DNA of 64,000 nt. It comes from Nepenthes gracilis (lineage: Eukaryota > Streptophyta > Magnoliopsida > Caryophyllales > Nepenthaceae). Under the pieces are notes generated by a model. It saw nothing but the letters and a program-made list of their open reading frames with translations. It was not told where the DNA came from and made no database searches. The stretch lies in NCBI GenBank assembly GCA_033239525.1, contig BSYO01000014.1, positions 3,299,351-3,363,350 of the forward strand. Direction: 5' to 3'. Below are positions 1 through 11,232 of this stretch, piece by piece. Every line of letters begins with the position of its first letter. The stretch's first letter is position 1. The position numbers and the translations under genes were made by a program.

Positions 1-357
1 GCTTAGGGTAGAATCTTTCAACCCCCAAGGAAACTCTGAGAAAATACGGAAATACCTAGACTTGTTAGAAGAAGCTCGCGGTGTCGCCGAATGGCAGATG
101 GTGGGCTACCAACACCGAATTGCCCGCTATTACAATAAGAAGGTAAAAATACGGCGGTTCGACGTTGTAGTTTGGTCTTGCAAAACATTGAGGCCACAGG
201 CAAGATAGCCGGCCTGAATAAGCTCTACCCGAACTGAAAAGGGCCTTTCCTAGTCTCTACCGTCCTGCAAAGTGGGGCATACAAGCTTTGAAATCAGGAC
301 GGAAAGTTGATCCCCGAATGTGGAAAACGGGTCCACCTCAAACGCTACTTCCAATAA
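1..357 (+). pseudogene. Tat-type gypsy integrase C-terminal remnant (element A1)
   Basis: This is the last part of a Ty3/gypsy pol gene whose upstream part lies outside the window. The frame reads an RIARYYNKKVK motif, then a degraded DLVLxxxE-like stretch and a final segment ending in HLKRYFQ before a TAA at 355-357. This is the usual C-terminal tail of Tat-lineage integrases, after the DDE core. Frameshifts and stops (for example near 210-240) break it. It aligns by eye with the pol tails at 25020-25337 and 47920-48254. In the live element this domain would help bind DNA during integration. It is a non-functional remnant here. Confidence 0.85.
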
Positions 358-552
358 GGGCCCAGATAGGTGGTCCGCATATTGGTATGTAATCATTTGT
401 ATGTGATTTTTAATTAATAAAATGAGTATTCCCTTAAACACATTGTGTTCGTCTTCTTCTTTGTATTGTATGCGTGTATATTTTTTTTTTGTTACAGGTT
501 TAAATGATCTAGACTACCCCTAAGTCGAGTGGGTTTTCACCATTTCATTAGT
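358..552 (+). other. A1 spacer between pol and tandem repeats
   Basis: Non-coding sequence just after the pol stop, with an AT-rich stretch near 405-500. It resembles 25338-25538 and 48255-48440 in the other family-A copies, so it belongs to the element rather than to host DNA. Confidence 0.6.
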
Positions 553-752
553 AAACACTGGTTATCCAGGCGGCCCATAAGCAGTCGAATTTAAACCCTG
601 GTCATCCAGACGACCCGTAAGTGGTCGTATATAAATATCGGTCATCTGAGCAGCCTACAGCTGATCGAACTTAAACCATGGTAATCCAGGCGGCCCATAA
701 GTGGTCGTATCTAAACCTTGATCATCCAAGAGGTCCGTTCGTGGTCAAAAAT
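553..752 (+). repeat. 40-bp tandem repeat, five units (element A1)
   Basis: Five consecutive units of exactly 40 bp, each starting AAAC(C/A) and containing a TGGTCATCCAGGCGGCCC-like core followed by GTGGTCG. Units differ by several substitutions, so the array is old. The same array lies at the same place in the other family-A copies (25539-25738 and 48441-48600), between integrase and the antisense ORF. Confidence 0.85.
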
Positions 753-765
753 CTTAGGGGGCTAA
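753..765 (+). promoter_or_regulatory. Internal polypurine-like tract (candidate central PPT), A1
   Basis: The motif CTTAGGGGGCTAA directly follows the 40-bp repeats. It resembles the tract next to the 3' LTRs (ATGGGGGGCTAG in A4 and B). The same motif sits at the matching place in A2 (25737-25749), A4 (48600-48612) and B (11717-11727). A role as second initiation site for plus-strand DNA is inference. Confidence 0.4.
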
Positions 766-1322
766 CGCAGCACACGTGACCACCTTATTCACAAGGAGAA
801 AGCATGATCAGTCAACGGTGGTTGACAAGAGCAAAGTGCTCCTCCAAAACTGGCCGCCTAAGTCCACACTTGGGTAATGCCACCAAGTCTTACTCATGAG
901 CGAGTACTAGGCAGGCTTAACGCAAATGACAGCCTTAAATGCACACCTAAGGACTCCACTCCTTTGGAAAGCACCATGAACGCCTAAAGTAAGGCAGACG
1001 GCCAACTCGCAAGAAGTGTACGAAGTTGGCCGCCCGACACACCGACAAATACCAGCTAAAAATTGCCATAAAAAGCAAAGGCAAGCGACATATATGAAAT
1101 TGCTCGTATTATTGCTTATGGTAACATACATTTACATCGCTGTACCAAAAAGGAACTAAAGTCACCAAAAAACTAAGGAGGAGGTGGTGGCCCATGTCTA
1201 TCCCATGGTTCCCCCACAAGGCTCTCGTGGCGCTGAACATACCGGTTCGAGAGGTTAATAAGATCCAATTGAAAGTCAGGATCAATCAGCCGCACAATAC
1301 GCCAACTGATGTTGATCCCCTC
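766..1322. other. A1 spacer without recognisable genes
   Basis: Element-internal spacer between the G-rich tract and the antisense ORF. The equivalent in A2 (25750-26298) and A4 (48613-49012) is recognisably homologous, including a CAGCACACGTGAC-like box right after the G run. No ORF here has family support. Confidence 0.5.
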
Positions 1323-3105
1323 TCATAACCACGACAGCATCATGTCCACGACCTCGTGAGGGCGTATGCGGAGGCTCAGATCGTTCTCCATAGTAGTCAT
1401 CTGCCCCATGAGTTGGTCGAGATGCCTCTTAACCCATTTGTTTTCCTCCTTCAAGCGGGTGTTCTCCTCCTTCAGACGATCGCTCTCCTCCACCAAGCCA
1501 GACACCACGACTTCTTTCAAACTAGCCACCTCCTCTTTCAAGCTAGCAACCTCGCCCTTCAAGCTAGCATTCTCCGCCTCCATGCCAGCCATGACAGACT
1601 CTAAGGCCGCAGCATCCTCCCGGTGCTCCGCCCCTGGAGCCTCCAACTTCGAATCGATCCAGACAATCTCTGTATCCCTGTCGGAGATCACCCTGTCTCT
1701 CTGTCTAAGTGCCTTAGCAACCGCGCCTATGACCTTATTAGCCTACGCAAAAAAAAGGGGTCAGAAAAGGTAAAGTTAAAGACAATGCAAGTAATAGAAA
1801 ATATACACCAAAATCTTTCGTACGGCTTATCCGTTGGCTCTCGAGGCCCAAGGTGGTGGACTAGAAGTAGAGCCCTCCTGAGTAGGGCTGCCAGCAACCC
1901 CCGCCTTGAACTACTCTGTTAGCTCCTCAAAAGTGTCATTCGTCTCCACTGGCTCCTCAGCCATGGTAGGGGACTCCAAAACCATCTCCTACTGCTCAGT
2001 TTGCAGCCCTGTAACTGGAGACCCAATTGATGGCTCCTGTGGCTCGGCTCGTGGTGCGTTGGCTGACACAAGCGCCTCAGTAGACGACTCGAGGGTCATC
2101 TCCTCCAACCCAGGTTGAGGATCTGACGTTAACCCGCCAACGCAGGCTGTGCCAAAATAATAACGCCGCTCGCCTTGGCGCTCAGCATGGCATCATAAGC
2201 TTCTAAAGCCAGCTCCGCTGTAATCCCGGAGACGACACCTACCATCGTAAAGCGCCCAGTGGCCACGTAATCTAGCCTGGAAGATGAAGAAGAAGGCACC
2301 ACCGTGGCTGCCCTCTTTTGCTTTGGACTGGTGGGAACGGTATCAAGAGAATGGGGACCTATAAGCATGACTCTGGTCCTCTTCCTCCCCCGTAGGGCCT
2401 CCGGCGATGGAACCCTGAATTTCTGGACAAGAGGAGGCCCCCACTTGGCCTTCTTGGCCTCAACATGGGAGACCAAGTGGTCTCTCCAAAAATTCCCAAT
2501 ATGGCTCTCAACAAGCTTGACCAACCACGATAAGGACATCGTCTCTGCCTCAGAAGGCACCCCGGTATATATATCGGGCACCTTGCCCCACTCCTTGACT
2601 AACGGCAGGGCTCACCCATGCGAACGAAAAAAAATTGATTTTTTCAGTTCTTCAGAGAGTCATATATGGTGGAGCTTACTTGAAGACCGCCACGTGGGGC
2701 CATAGAGATTCACTCTGCTCCCTAGTTGAACTAAAAGAGCCCTCTAACCATTGACATCATGAGCAATCTCGAGTGCTGACGAAGAAATATACAGAAAGTG
2801 TACAAGTATCAAATCGCATTTGCATGAAACTATGCGATCGGAACTCGAAGCGCTTCGAAGATTAATAGCAGCTCATCAGGGATCGGAAGACGAAGCCCTC
2901 TTCTCAAGTGGGTCTCATAGATGGTCACAAAGCTCTCAGGCGGCAAGAACGTCCTGTCATCATTCCCAGGAACATGGAAGGCAATCTCCATTGGGATATT
3001 GTACACTACGTATAATTTCTTGACGTCATTCTCTCTGAGGACAGAAGTGATATTAGCAACGGGGGCATGATCAGAAAAAGGTCTATGGGTTTTTCTCCCT
3101 TTCAA
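1323..3105 (-). pseudogene. Antisense ORF of Tat element A1 (coiled-coil protein), broken
   Basis: Reading on the minus strand from about 3105, fragments of one protein can be followed. The N-terminal piece (3105-2830) contains LRENDVKKLYVVYNIP, then VTIYETHLRRGLRLPIPDE. The middle piece (2581-2129) contains VEAKKAKWGPP and KQKRA, followed by a serine run. The C-terminal piece (1691-1323) is a heptad-rich coiled coil ending near RPHEVVDMML. The same three pieces occur in order in A2 and A4. Frameshifts separate them, and the start region near 3069 appears to lack one base compared with A4. Antisense ORFs between integrase and the 3' LTR are known from Tat-lineage elements, and the N-terminal part recalls the 'putative gypsy type transposon' family (Pfam PF04195, named from memory). 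The function is unknown. Confidence 0.75.
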
Positions 3106-3372
3106 GTTGCAGAAGACGAAGGAACAAAGGAAAGCGTGGAAAAATTCAAAGTGAAACGGACGGATAACTTAATTGCCAGTGTGAACACACTAAACCGCCT
3201 CATAAACGTGCGCCATCATGACTGCCATGTGTCACTTCCCAAAAGGGTACCATTGAATTAGATCCTCTAGCGCATTAATTACCGAGATCCTGAATTCACC
3301 GCATGAAGAAACATGACCGCCTTTTTGCCTGACAGATCAGCTAATGGTTACATGTCTCTCCAGCTCCCACGA
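3106..3372. other. A1 region between antisense ORF start and 3' minisatellite
   Basis: Element DNA upstream (in minus sense) of the antisense ORF. It would hold that ORF's promoter if it has one. It is conserved by eye at 28084-28390 and 50770-51050. No confident TATA box was assigned. Confidence 0.4.
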
Positions 3373-3650
3373 GTTACCTAAAGTTTTCCAAGACGGTCAA
3401 CAAATCTGGTTAACATTTCCTTCGCCAAGTTATCCAGAGTTTTTTAAGACGATCAACAAATTCGGTCAACATTTCCTTCGCCAAGTTACCCTGAGTTTTT
3501 TAAGACAGTTAACAAATTCGGTCAACATGTCCTTCACCAAGTTACCCGAAGTTTTCCAAGACGGTCAATAAATTCGATCAACATTTCCTTCGTCAAGTTT
3601 TCCAAAATTTGGCCAAGACGATCATCTAATTCGGTCAACATTTCGGAAGC
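3373..3650 (+). repeat. About 57-bp tandem repeat before the 3' LTR (A1)
   Basis: About five imperfect units of roughly 57 bp, each with an AAGACGGTCAACAAATTCGG-like core and a CATTTCCTTCGCCAAGTT-like segment. Each unit carries one or two GGTCAA (W-box complement) motifs. A2 keeps fewer units, split by the nested LTR (28395-28490 and 31673-31760), and A4 about one (51045-51110). Unit number therefore varies between copies. Confidence 0.75.
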
Positions 3651-3754
3651 ACGTAAAGCTCCACTCTAGATGATCAACAACTCTGTCACCATTAATGAAC
3701 GACAGTCAGGTGCATCCCATCATGAACATACCGGAGGTCAGAATTTAGACCACC

Positions 3755-3768
3755 AGTATGGGAGCTAG
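3755..3768 (+). promoter_or_regulatory. 3' polypurine tract, A1
   Basis: AGTATGGGAGCTAG just before the LTR start. It is the mutated form of the ATGGGGGGCTAG tract that precedes the A4 and B 3' LTRs, and marks the priming site for plus-strand DNA synthesis. Confidence 0.7.
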
Positions 3769-4814
3769 CGATGGGTATGCCCATAATGGACTGGCCCAAT
3801 AAGAAAAATGGCCCAAATCCAGGAGGGCCCATATGTGCGCTTGATAGTCAACGCCGGCATTAACCGTATGAGAAGCCAACTGGGCGACCAACAAGCTCTC
3901 ATGAGACGGTCAACATTTCTATTGACCGGAAGCACTATAGTAAGTAGGCCTAATGGGAAAAAAATTTACATGGGCTAGGCCCAATTGGGCCCACACTTCC
4001 ATACACAATAAGTAATGGTCCCTTTTTCTAATTTTGCGCCTTCTCTAAAGCCAATCTGTACTAAAAATGGTATCAACAGAGTCAATGCCCTTCCCATGAG
4101 AAAGGCGCATGTCTACTGTAGACTCTAATGATAACAAAGCGCAGAAGGAAGGCAAATAATCTTGAAAACCGTTGCCAGCCAGAAAAGGAAACAATCCCAA
4201 CAGATTACACAAGTCAAACCTTCCTACTCAAAGAAGGTCGCTCGACATGGTGTAGGAATCATGCCTTCTCGACCAAGAAAGGTCACCCTACCCTCCATCT
4301 ATATAAGCCCACAGAGTCTCCACTCCAGGGCACGCCAACTTCTAAGCAAACAAACGCTCACTTCTGAGCACGAAAACGCTAACAGCAATCCCACACTCAA
4401 CTTTCAGACTCCAAAGGCACCACTCTCTTTAACATCTGTCATAATATCTCGACAGTCCTTTAAACTTCCACGCTTACATGACTCTGTCTCCCACTCTTCC
4501 CTGTGAATGCAGAGCAGGGAGAACTGTGCTTATCACGAGCCACTAGAATGCCTCTTACGTCTAAAAGCGAACACTTCTTGCCCTCTCATTCTCTCTTTTT
4601 CTCTCTCAACTCTCATTTCCATCTTCCTTCTTAAAAGTCGAAGGCCTATTACTGACTAAAGCGTCGGAGTACTTTCGATGGGATAATATCCTGTCAATAC
4701 CTGACCTCCTATTTGTTGTAGTGAGGTATAGGGTCCAGACTCAGCGGACGGAACCGGATCCAGACAATCAAGTCGACCCTAATCTATTCAAATCTTGAAT
4801 CTAGGGACACATCA
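3769..4814 (+). mobile_element. 3' LTR of Tat-type gypsy element A1
   Basis: The LTR of family A is about 1046 bp, bounded by TG(here CG)ATGGGTA at the start and ACACATCA at the end, giving TGATG/CATCA terminal inverted repeats. U3 carries W-box pairs (GGTCAAC and TTGACC near 3905-3930), and a TATATAAG TATA box lies at about 4298-4306. The same LTR is seen at 17842-19892 (split), 31849-32888 and 51227-52316, and in related form at 39577-40745. The 5' LTR of this copy is outside the window, so its target duplication cannot be checked. Confidence 0.85.
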
Positions 4815-4890
4815 TAAATTTTTATAATTTAAAATATTAACTATTAAAAAATTTTTAATAATAATTATCTCATCTCCTAATATCACCCCA

Positions 4891-4922
4891 CTGTGTATTA
4901 TTATCATTATTATTATTATTAT
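4891..4922. repeat. ATT microsatellite, left flank of element B
   Basis: A run of ATT triplets (with one TATC interruption) that resumes after element B at 17496-17516. The element therefore inserted into the microsatellite. Bases 4918-4922, ATTAT, are the left target duplication. Confidence 0.85.
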
Positions 4923-5831
4923 TATTGGGTCCCATGTCCTAGCCCATGAAGAATCTCTAGGCCCACGAAAGGTTTAGAAGCCCGCGCAGGTTGGTTAGCC
5001 TAGCCCAGCAAAGGGTAAAAGAGCCCATCTTTGTGACCATCGGGACTGCGTTTAATGTGTTCTTTGGGAAACCGCGAAATGCAGAAAGACTAGCCAAGAG
5101 AGTGGGTTTGTGCAGCGCTTGGCCTCCCTCTGCCTCTGCAGCAACCAACCAATCCTCGCTCGGGGAAAATCGGGCGTGGCCGCACGCCCGAGCGTACCGG
5201 CCATGCGTAAGAGGACAACCGACATGATCGGCGGTCCACGACAGTGACCAGCGGCGCAGAAGCCCTCACAATAGGCATTCTGGCACCCAGTGTCCAACAG
5301 GAAAGGCCCTATAAAAGGCTCTCCTTTCCCGTGAAGAAGGGATTCTGATTCTGATTCCGATTCCGACTCGAACTCAACTAACGAGCTCTGAGCTTTCTTC
5401 TTCTCGACTTGGTCGCAAGAAAGTAACGAGCTAGAACTAAGGATTGACTCACTTCCGTCTGGCACGAGCTAGCTCACGATTACTCATCCCACGTCTACTC
5501 AGACTACGGAAAAGTCAGCCACCCCCTGCGGTGCATCAAGGAAGCCAGACCTTCCACAACCTGCGCACTGTATTCTCCATATCATTACACGAGCATCTCT
5601 TATACTTTTACAGCATTCATCCGTGCACCGCCCTTAAGCGTGCGCCATTTCCATTCATTGCGGGAATTTGCTGAGTTGGGCATCGGAGCAGCCTCGGTGG
5701 GAGAAATCTACCCACGGACCCGACCTCTTGTTGTTGTTTGTGTTGTGCGAGTCCATGTTCATAGCAAAGCTTCGGCCGAAAACCGCGTGCTAAGAAATCC
5801 ACAATCTTGGTAACTGGGGCCCGGACCAACA
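4923..5831 (+). mobile_element. 5' LTR of element B
   Basis: About 909 bp, homologous throughout to 16526-17495. It contains a CTATAAAAGG TATA box at 5309-5318, a repeated GATTCTGATTCCGA-like tract near 5340-5370, and ends GGACCAACA. The first dinucleotide has changed from TG to TA. Small indels separate the two LTRs, so the insertion is not recent. Confidence 0.88.
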
Positions 5832-5849
5832 TTGGCTCCGTCTTAAACT
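5832..5849 (+). promoter_or_regulatory. Primer binding site, element B
   Basis: TTGGCTCCGTCTTAAACT follows the 5' LTR end directly. It resembles the TTGGCGCCGTC-type primer site common in Tat-lineage elements, with substitutions. The tRNA identity is not assigned. Confidence 0.55.
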
Positions 5850-5929
5850 CGATGAAGCCAAGTCTCTTTTCCCACCCTACTCCGTAAAACCGTAATACGG
5901 TGAACACTTTCGCGCAAGCCCGCCTCCTC

Positions 5930-7470
5930 CCAATGGAGGTCGTTACCCAAAACGAAGATCCCCCCGTCGGGAACCAAGAGAACGACCTCCCAGCGCCGGA
6001 TGTCAACCGCCTAGCTGCACACCTAAAAGCCCGATCCTTCGCGCCTTGTGCGAACATACGGGAGCCCCGTGTCCGGGGGTTGCCCCTCCAGCATCTCAAG
6101 CGTCCATTGCGAAGAAGGGCAAGCGTCGAGCCGCTGCCCGCAAGAGGCGAGCCAACCAGCTTGACAACGCCGCCGCCCAGGCTGCCCCAAGCAGAGATGA
6201 TCCCAACGAAGTGGAAAGCCGTCCCGCCCGTGACGATCGGGAAGAGAGCCCAGAGGGGCGCAGCCCCCGCAACTCGTGCGGCAACGAGAGGCCGACCGCT
6301 GCGTGCTCCAATGGCGAACGGGCCACTCAGGCAGAGAGTCGCCTTCCACGACGAGCTCGAACACACCTCCAGGGCAACACGGAGCTCCGTGACATCATCA
6401 ATACGCGAAGAGGCTCTACGGATCCGTCGATAGAGGAGAAAGTCAAAGTGTTGTGGGACACCCTACATAAGGAGAAGTCCACGCCCTCCTCCACCGACCT
6501 CCGAAGATCGCCCTTTGCCATGGACTTGCGGACCCAACCGTTGCCAAGCAAATTCAAGACGCCGGTCCTGGAGGGATACGACGGAAGCAAGTACCCGATG
6601 GACCACCTCAACTGCTTCCGTACTCACCTATCTCTGCAAGGGGCGAGCGAGGTTTTGATGTGCCAGAGTTTTCCCGTCACCCTTAGGGGGGACGCGTTAC
6701 TCTGGTTCCACGGTCTCCCCGCGAACTCCATGCGCTTGTTTGACGAGCTTGCTGAGAGCTTCCTGAGCTAGTTTGCCTCCAGCCGAAGAGAGGAGAAGCA
6801 ACCATGGCACTTGGTCCGCCTCCGCCAAAGGTCAGATGAAAGTCTCAAGTTCTGAACTGCTTTTCATCAGGCGCGGCGGATCCCCTCAGCTCTCGGGCAG
6901 TTCAACGTCTTCATTGCCACTCTGGTGGCGGAGGACTTCTTCAAGCACGTGTCAGACCAGCGCCCTCAGACCTTCCGGGAGGCTGAGGCCATCGCCCCGG
7001 CGTACATCATGGCCGAAGAGGCCAATGAGGTGAAGCCCCCCGAGCGAGTGGACCGGCCCTCGGAAGCCTCGGCATCATCGGCGGAAGAAAGAGGGACGGC
7101 GGCCGGCGCTTCTGGGCAGCATCCCTGCCGGCCTTTACAGCAGAGCCTCCCTAACGCCTCTGAATGACAGTCGCACGAACATCCTGATGCAGATCCAGGA
7201 TGAGAAGTTCTTCAAGTGGCCAAAGATGCCCAAGGGTCCCCGTGGAAACGACCAGACAAGGTACTGCCAATACCACCGCTGCCTGGGACACTCCACCGAG
7301 AACTGCCGCACCCTCCAACAGGAGATAGAAGATCTAATCCGGCGTGGACATCTGAAGCGGTTCGTCAAGAGCCAGGGGCAGGGATCGGCAACCTCTGATG
7401 GTGAAGCCAACCCGAGCCTCCGAGAGCCCGCACGGCTGCCGGCGTGGTCAATATGGTCTCCTCCATAGCC
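5930..7470 (+). pseudogene. gag of element B, frameshifted
   Basis: Capsid-type Gag. The segment 6046-6771 has a basic, disordered N-terminus. It then has the Retrotrans_gag core, with an LEGYDGSKYPMDHLNCFRTH-type start, a TLRGDALLWFHGLP motif and a stop at about 6769. Reading continues in another frame (ASSRREEK, then LGQFNVFIATLVAEDFF near 6890-6950). A third frame (7187-7468) holds a zinc knuckle of the form YCQYHRCLGHSTENC followed by LQQEIEDLIRRGHLKRFV, typical of Tat Gag. Gag would form the virus-like particle and bind element RNA. At least one stop and two frame changes break it. Confidence 0.85.
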
Positions 7471-8050
7471 GCCCCGGATGCCAGGCATGGGCAGCCGGAG
7501 TCGGCTTCCTGCAACAAGCGAGCGAGGATAGGGGTTAGGAATGATGTCATTAGCTTTAGCAATGACGATATGGCTCATGTAACCTCTCCCCACACCGACC
7601 CCCTTGTTGTATCGGCCATCGTTTCAGCTGGTGGGGATGACTACCAACTGAAACGAATTTTCATTGATAATGGAAGTTCTCAAAATTTGCTGTATCTCTC
7701 TGCCTTCTTTAAACTTGGACTAAAACGAAGCCAGATGAAAGCCGCAAGCAGACCCTTGTACGGCTTGGACAACGAGCCAGTCCCCGTGCAAGGGATAGTT
7801 TGGCTGGAAGTCACTATGGAGACCCACCCACGCTCTGTAACGCGAGAGCTGGCATTCCTCGTCGTTGACCTTCCATCCGTTTACAACGCCATATTGGGAA
7901 GATCTTTCCTGACCACCTTCGAAGCTGTTACGTCCATCCCACACCTGAAGTCCTCGGGGATCAGGAGATGGGACGGACGTGCTACCTGTCCCAGATCAAC
8001 CCCGTGGTACCATACTGCCCAGACGAAGACCTTGACCTCCCGACGAGACC
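7471..8050 (+). pseudogene. Aspartic protease region of element B pol
   Basis: A retropepsin-like domain with the active-site motif FIDNGSSQNLLY at about 7663-7695 and the downstream FLVVDLPSVYNAILGRSFL segment, which is the hydrophobic ILG motif of the fold. D-N/G-G-S is the usual form in Tat elements. The frame shifts near 7960, before the RT. The enzyme would cleave the Gag-Pol polyprotein. Confidence 0.8.
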
Positions 8051-9391
8051 TTGCTGCAACAGGCCCAGGCCGGAGAAGAAACGGAGGCGGTTCCTTTAAA
8101 CCCCTCTGAACCCAAAAAGTGCATCAATGTGGGCAGATCTCTCCAACCCACAGAACGTGACCGGGTGATCTCCTTCCTTAGGGCCAACTCTAACGTGTTT
8201 GCCTGGGTCCCCACTGACATGCCCGGGATACCGGCCGAGGTTATCGTCTACAAGCTGGGCCTTGACTCGAGCCAAAAGCCCGTTCGGCAGAAGCGGAGGA
8301 ACCACTCCGTCGAGAAGTTGGTCGCCATAAGGGAAGAGGTGAAGAGGCTCTTGGACGCAGGATTCATCAGAGAGGTCCAATACCCAGAGTGGCTGTCCAA
8401 CGTTGTGTTAGTAAAGAAGAGTAGTGGCAAGTGGCGGATGTGCGTCGACTTCACTAACGTGAACAAGGCTTGCCCTAAAGATAGTTTTCCACTCCCCAAG
8501 ATTGACCAGCTCGTGGACCCCACATCCGGGCACGAGCTCCTGAGTTTCATGGATGCATACTCTGGGTACAACCAGATCCGAAAACGAGGAGCACACCTTA
8601 TTCATGACAGACCAAGGGACGTATTGTTACAAAATGATGCCCTTTGGTCTCAAGAATGCTAGCCGACCTACCAGCGCTTTGTGAACAAGATGTTCGAAGC
8701 CCAAATCAGACGAAACGTGGAGGTGTACGTCGACGACATGCTCGTGAAGAGCAAAATCGCCAGCAGCCACGTTAACGACCTGGACGAGACGTTTCAAGTC
8801 CTCCGGCAGCACGGGATGAAGCCCAATCCCTCCAAGTGCGCCTTCGGAGTGACATCGGGAAAATTCTTAGGCTTCATAGTGTCTCAACGCGGGATCGAAG
8901 CCAACCCAGAGAAGATCAAAGCCATCCTCGTCCTGAACCCTCCGCGGACGATAAAAGAGGTGCAGAAGCTGACCGGGCAAATAGTAGCCCTCTCGCGGTT
9001 TCTCGCCAGGTCAGTGAAAAAATACTTGCCCTTCTTCAAGGCGCTAAGGGGTACCAAATCGCAGGGGTTCAGGCGAAGTAAAGAATGTGACGAAGCTTTC
9101 AGGGAACTGAAGACTTACCTCTCCAGCGCACCGCTCCTAAGCTCGCCGCGTGAAGGAAAAGATCTCTACCTCTACTTGGCCACATCGGCAGCGGCCCTCA
9201 GCTCAGTGTTGGTTGGGGAGCATGAAGGCGACTGTACTCACAGAAGTCTTGATCCCGCTATCCGCACGCTGAAAAGATGGCGCTCGCGCTTGTCTATACG
9301 GTCGAAAATCGGGCCCTACTTCGATCGCACTGATCGTCGTATTAACAGCCCCGATCTGCGGCAGGCCGAAAACGTCCGGACGCTTGGTTAA
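8051..9391 (+). pseudogene. Reverse transcriptase and first RNase H of element B
   Basis: The RT starts near 8100 and shows EVIVYKLGLDSSQKPVRQKR, then GFIREVQYPEWLSNVVLVKK, WRMCVDFTNVNKACPKDSFP and SFMDAYSGYNQI. About ten bases are missing near 8580 compared with 43530, which shifts the frame until about 8660. The catalytic VYVDDMLVKS (8723-8752) is intact. The connection domain follows, then a degraded first RNase H (LYLYLATSAAALSSVLV near 9165) that drifts out of frame after 9220. Without the indels this would copy element RNA into DNA. Confidence 0.87.
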
Positions 9392-10130
9392 GTGGACTGT
9401 CAAACAGGGAGATTTCGACCTGGAGTTCCGGCCTCGCCTAGCCGTGAAAGGCCAGGCTCTGGCCGACTTTACCGTGGAAGCGGCAACATCAGCGCAGGAA
9501 GAACACGACAACCCAGAAAGCACGGAAGACCGCGATCCTCCCATATGGACCCTGAAAGTAGACGGATCATCTACCCAGACAGGCAGCGGAGCTGGTGCTG
9601 TGCTAAGGACGCCCGAGGGCGTGGAGATTACATACTCCGTCACACTGGCCTTCCCGGCCACGAACAACGTGGCGGAATAAGAGGCCCTCCTCGCGGGCCT
9701 ACGACCGGCGAAGGAGTGTTCCGCGCGATCGATCGTCGTGCGTAGTGACTCTGAACTTGTAGTCAATCAGGTGAAGGGAAACTTTGACGCCTCGAACCCA
9801 CAGCTTGTGAGGTACTTGACGAGAGTAAAGGCCCTGACCCCTGTGGGTTCGAGGGGTACTTGGTTTGAGATCGAACACATCCCGAGATCGGACAACGAGC
9901 GCGCTGATCGACTAGCCCGGGACGCAATGGCAGCCAGGTCCATGGAGCTGTACGCGAGAGAGCCCAGGGAAGTCCTGACCGCACCTAGCATCAACGCAGA
10001 TGACAAAAAGGTGCTAGGGGTCGATATGGAAAACAATTGGTTGACACCGTACGTGAAGTACCTGACCGAAAGAATCCTACCAGACGATGGCAACGAAGCC
10101 AAGCGAATCAAGAAGACGGCAGAATGGTAA
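9384..10130 (+). pseudogene. Second RNase H domain (Tat dual RNase H) of element B
   Basis: After the linker, LEFRPRLAVKGQALADF precedes a second RNase H fold. Catalytic-type positions are visible: Asp in LKVDGSSTQTGSGAG, Glu in NNVAE, Asp in VRSDSELVVNQV and Asp in NERADRLARDAM. One stop codon (about 9678) splits it at the Glu motif. Possession of an extra, plant- or archaeal-like RNase H beside the original one is an established trait of the Tat lineage. The following stretch, KYLTERILPDDGNEAKRIKK, leads into integrase. Confidence 0.85.
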
Positions 10131-11232
10131 ACGATCCTGAATGAGAGACTATACATGCGAGGATATTCCACTCCCCCTCACAGCGCCTCACGCGCAGGAA
10201 GTGCTGTGGCCCCGGGCGAAGTGCATCTGGGATGTGCGGCTCACACATCGGTGGCAAGAACTTAGCATTCCATGTCATACATTCTCTTGGCCCACCATGA
10301 AGCGAGACGCCATGGAATTCCCCCAGTTGCCCGAGTCCATGGCAATATGACACACCGACCGCATACGAGTTGCACTATCTCCAATCCCCATGGCCGTCCG
10401 CACAATGGGGGCTCGACATACTTGGGCCCTACCTCTGGCTGCCGGACAAAGAAAATTCTTAATCGTCGGCATCGACCACTTTACCAAGTGGGTGGAAGCT
10501 GTCCCTCTCGCCAAGATCACAGAGCAGAATGCGACGGAATTCCTCCGTCAAGGTATCGTTTGCCGCTTTGGGATCCCTGAGGTCGTGGTGACCGATAACG
10601 AAACCCAATTCACCAGTAAGCGCTTTACGAAGTACTGCCGTGACCTTCGCATAATCGCTTTACGTCCGTGGCGCACCCTCAGGCAAACGGAGAGGTCGAG
10701 ATCACCAACCGCACATTCTTTGCATGGATTGAAAACCAGCTGGAAGACGCCTCCTGCGAGGGAGCTACCGTCCGTCTTTGTGGTCGTGTCGAACAAGCTG
10801 CGAGGGAGCCGACAAGAGAGACGCCCTTCACCTTTGCTTTGGGAAGGTGTGGTCCCGTGGAGGTGGGAATGCCAAGCCTGCGGATCGAATGCTTCGACCC
10901 AGCCACCAATGAACAAAGGCTCCGGGAAAGTTTGGACCTGCTCTCGGAAGTTCGAGATGCCGCACGACTACGAACCACGGCCTATCAGCAGCGAGTCGCA
11001 CGGTACTACAACAAACGGGAAAAGGCACGCCCACTAGAAGTTGGAGATCTGGTCCTTCGGAGCGTAGAGGCGGCGGGAAAGACCGCAACGCGAACAAACT
11101 CTCCACAGGTGGGAGGACCGTTCCTCGTCTCGCAATCCTCCCGAGGCGGAGCGTCTAGCTCTGGCGCCCAGAGAACGGAAAAATGGTCCCACGGACTGGA
11201 ATGCCCTTGACTTAAAGAAGTACTACCAGTAG
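10131..11232 (+). pseudogene. Integrase of element B
   Basis: The N-terminal zinc-binding region is badly shifted (10140-10400). The DDE core is legible: first Asp in KFLIVGIDHFTKWVEAVPL (10450-10506), second Asp in VVVTDNETQF (about 10584), and Glu in AHPQANGEVEITNRTF in another frame from about 10668. The three catalytic residues are kept, but a frame change between the second Asp and the Glu separates them. The C-terminal RVARYYNKREKARPLEVGDL motif is present, and the frame ends at a TAG at 11230-11232. Confidence 0.87.

Noticed and set aside
3344..3571. 75-residue plus-strand open frame
   Set aside because: It is translated 57-bp tandem repeat; the peptide repeats for that reason and has no family support.
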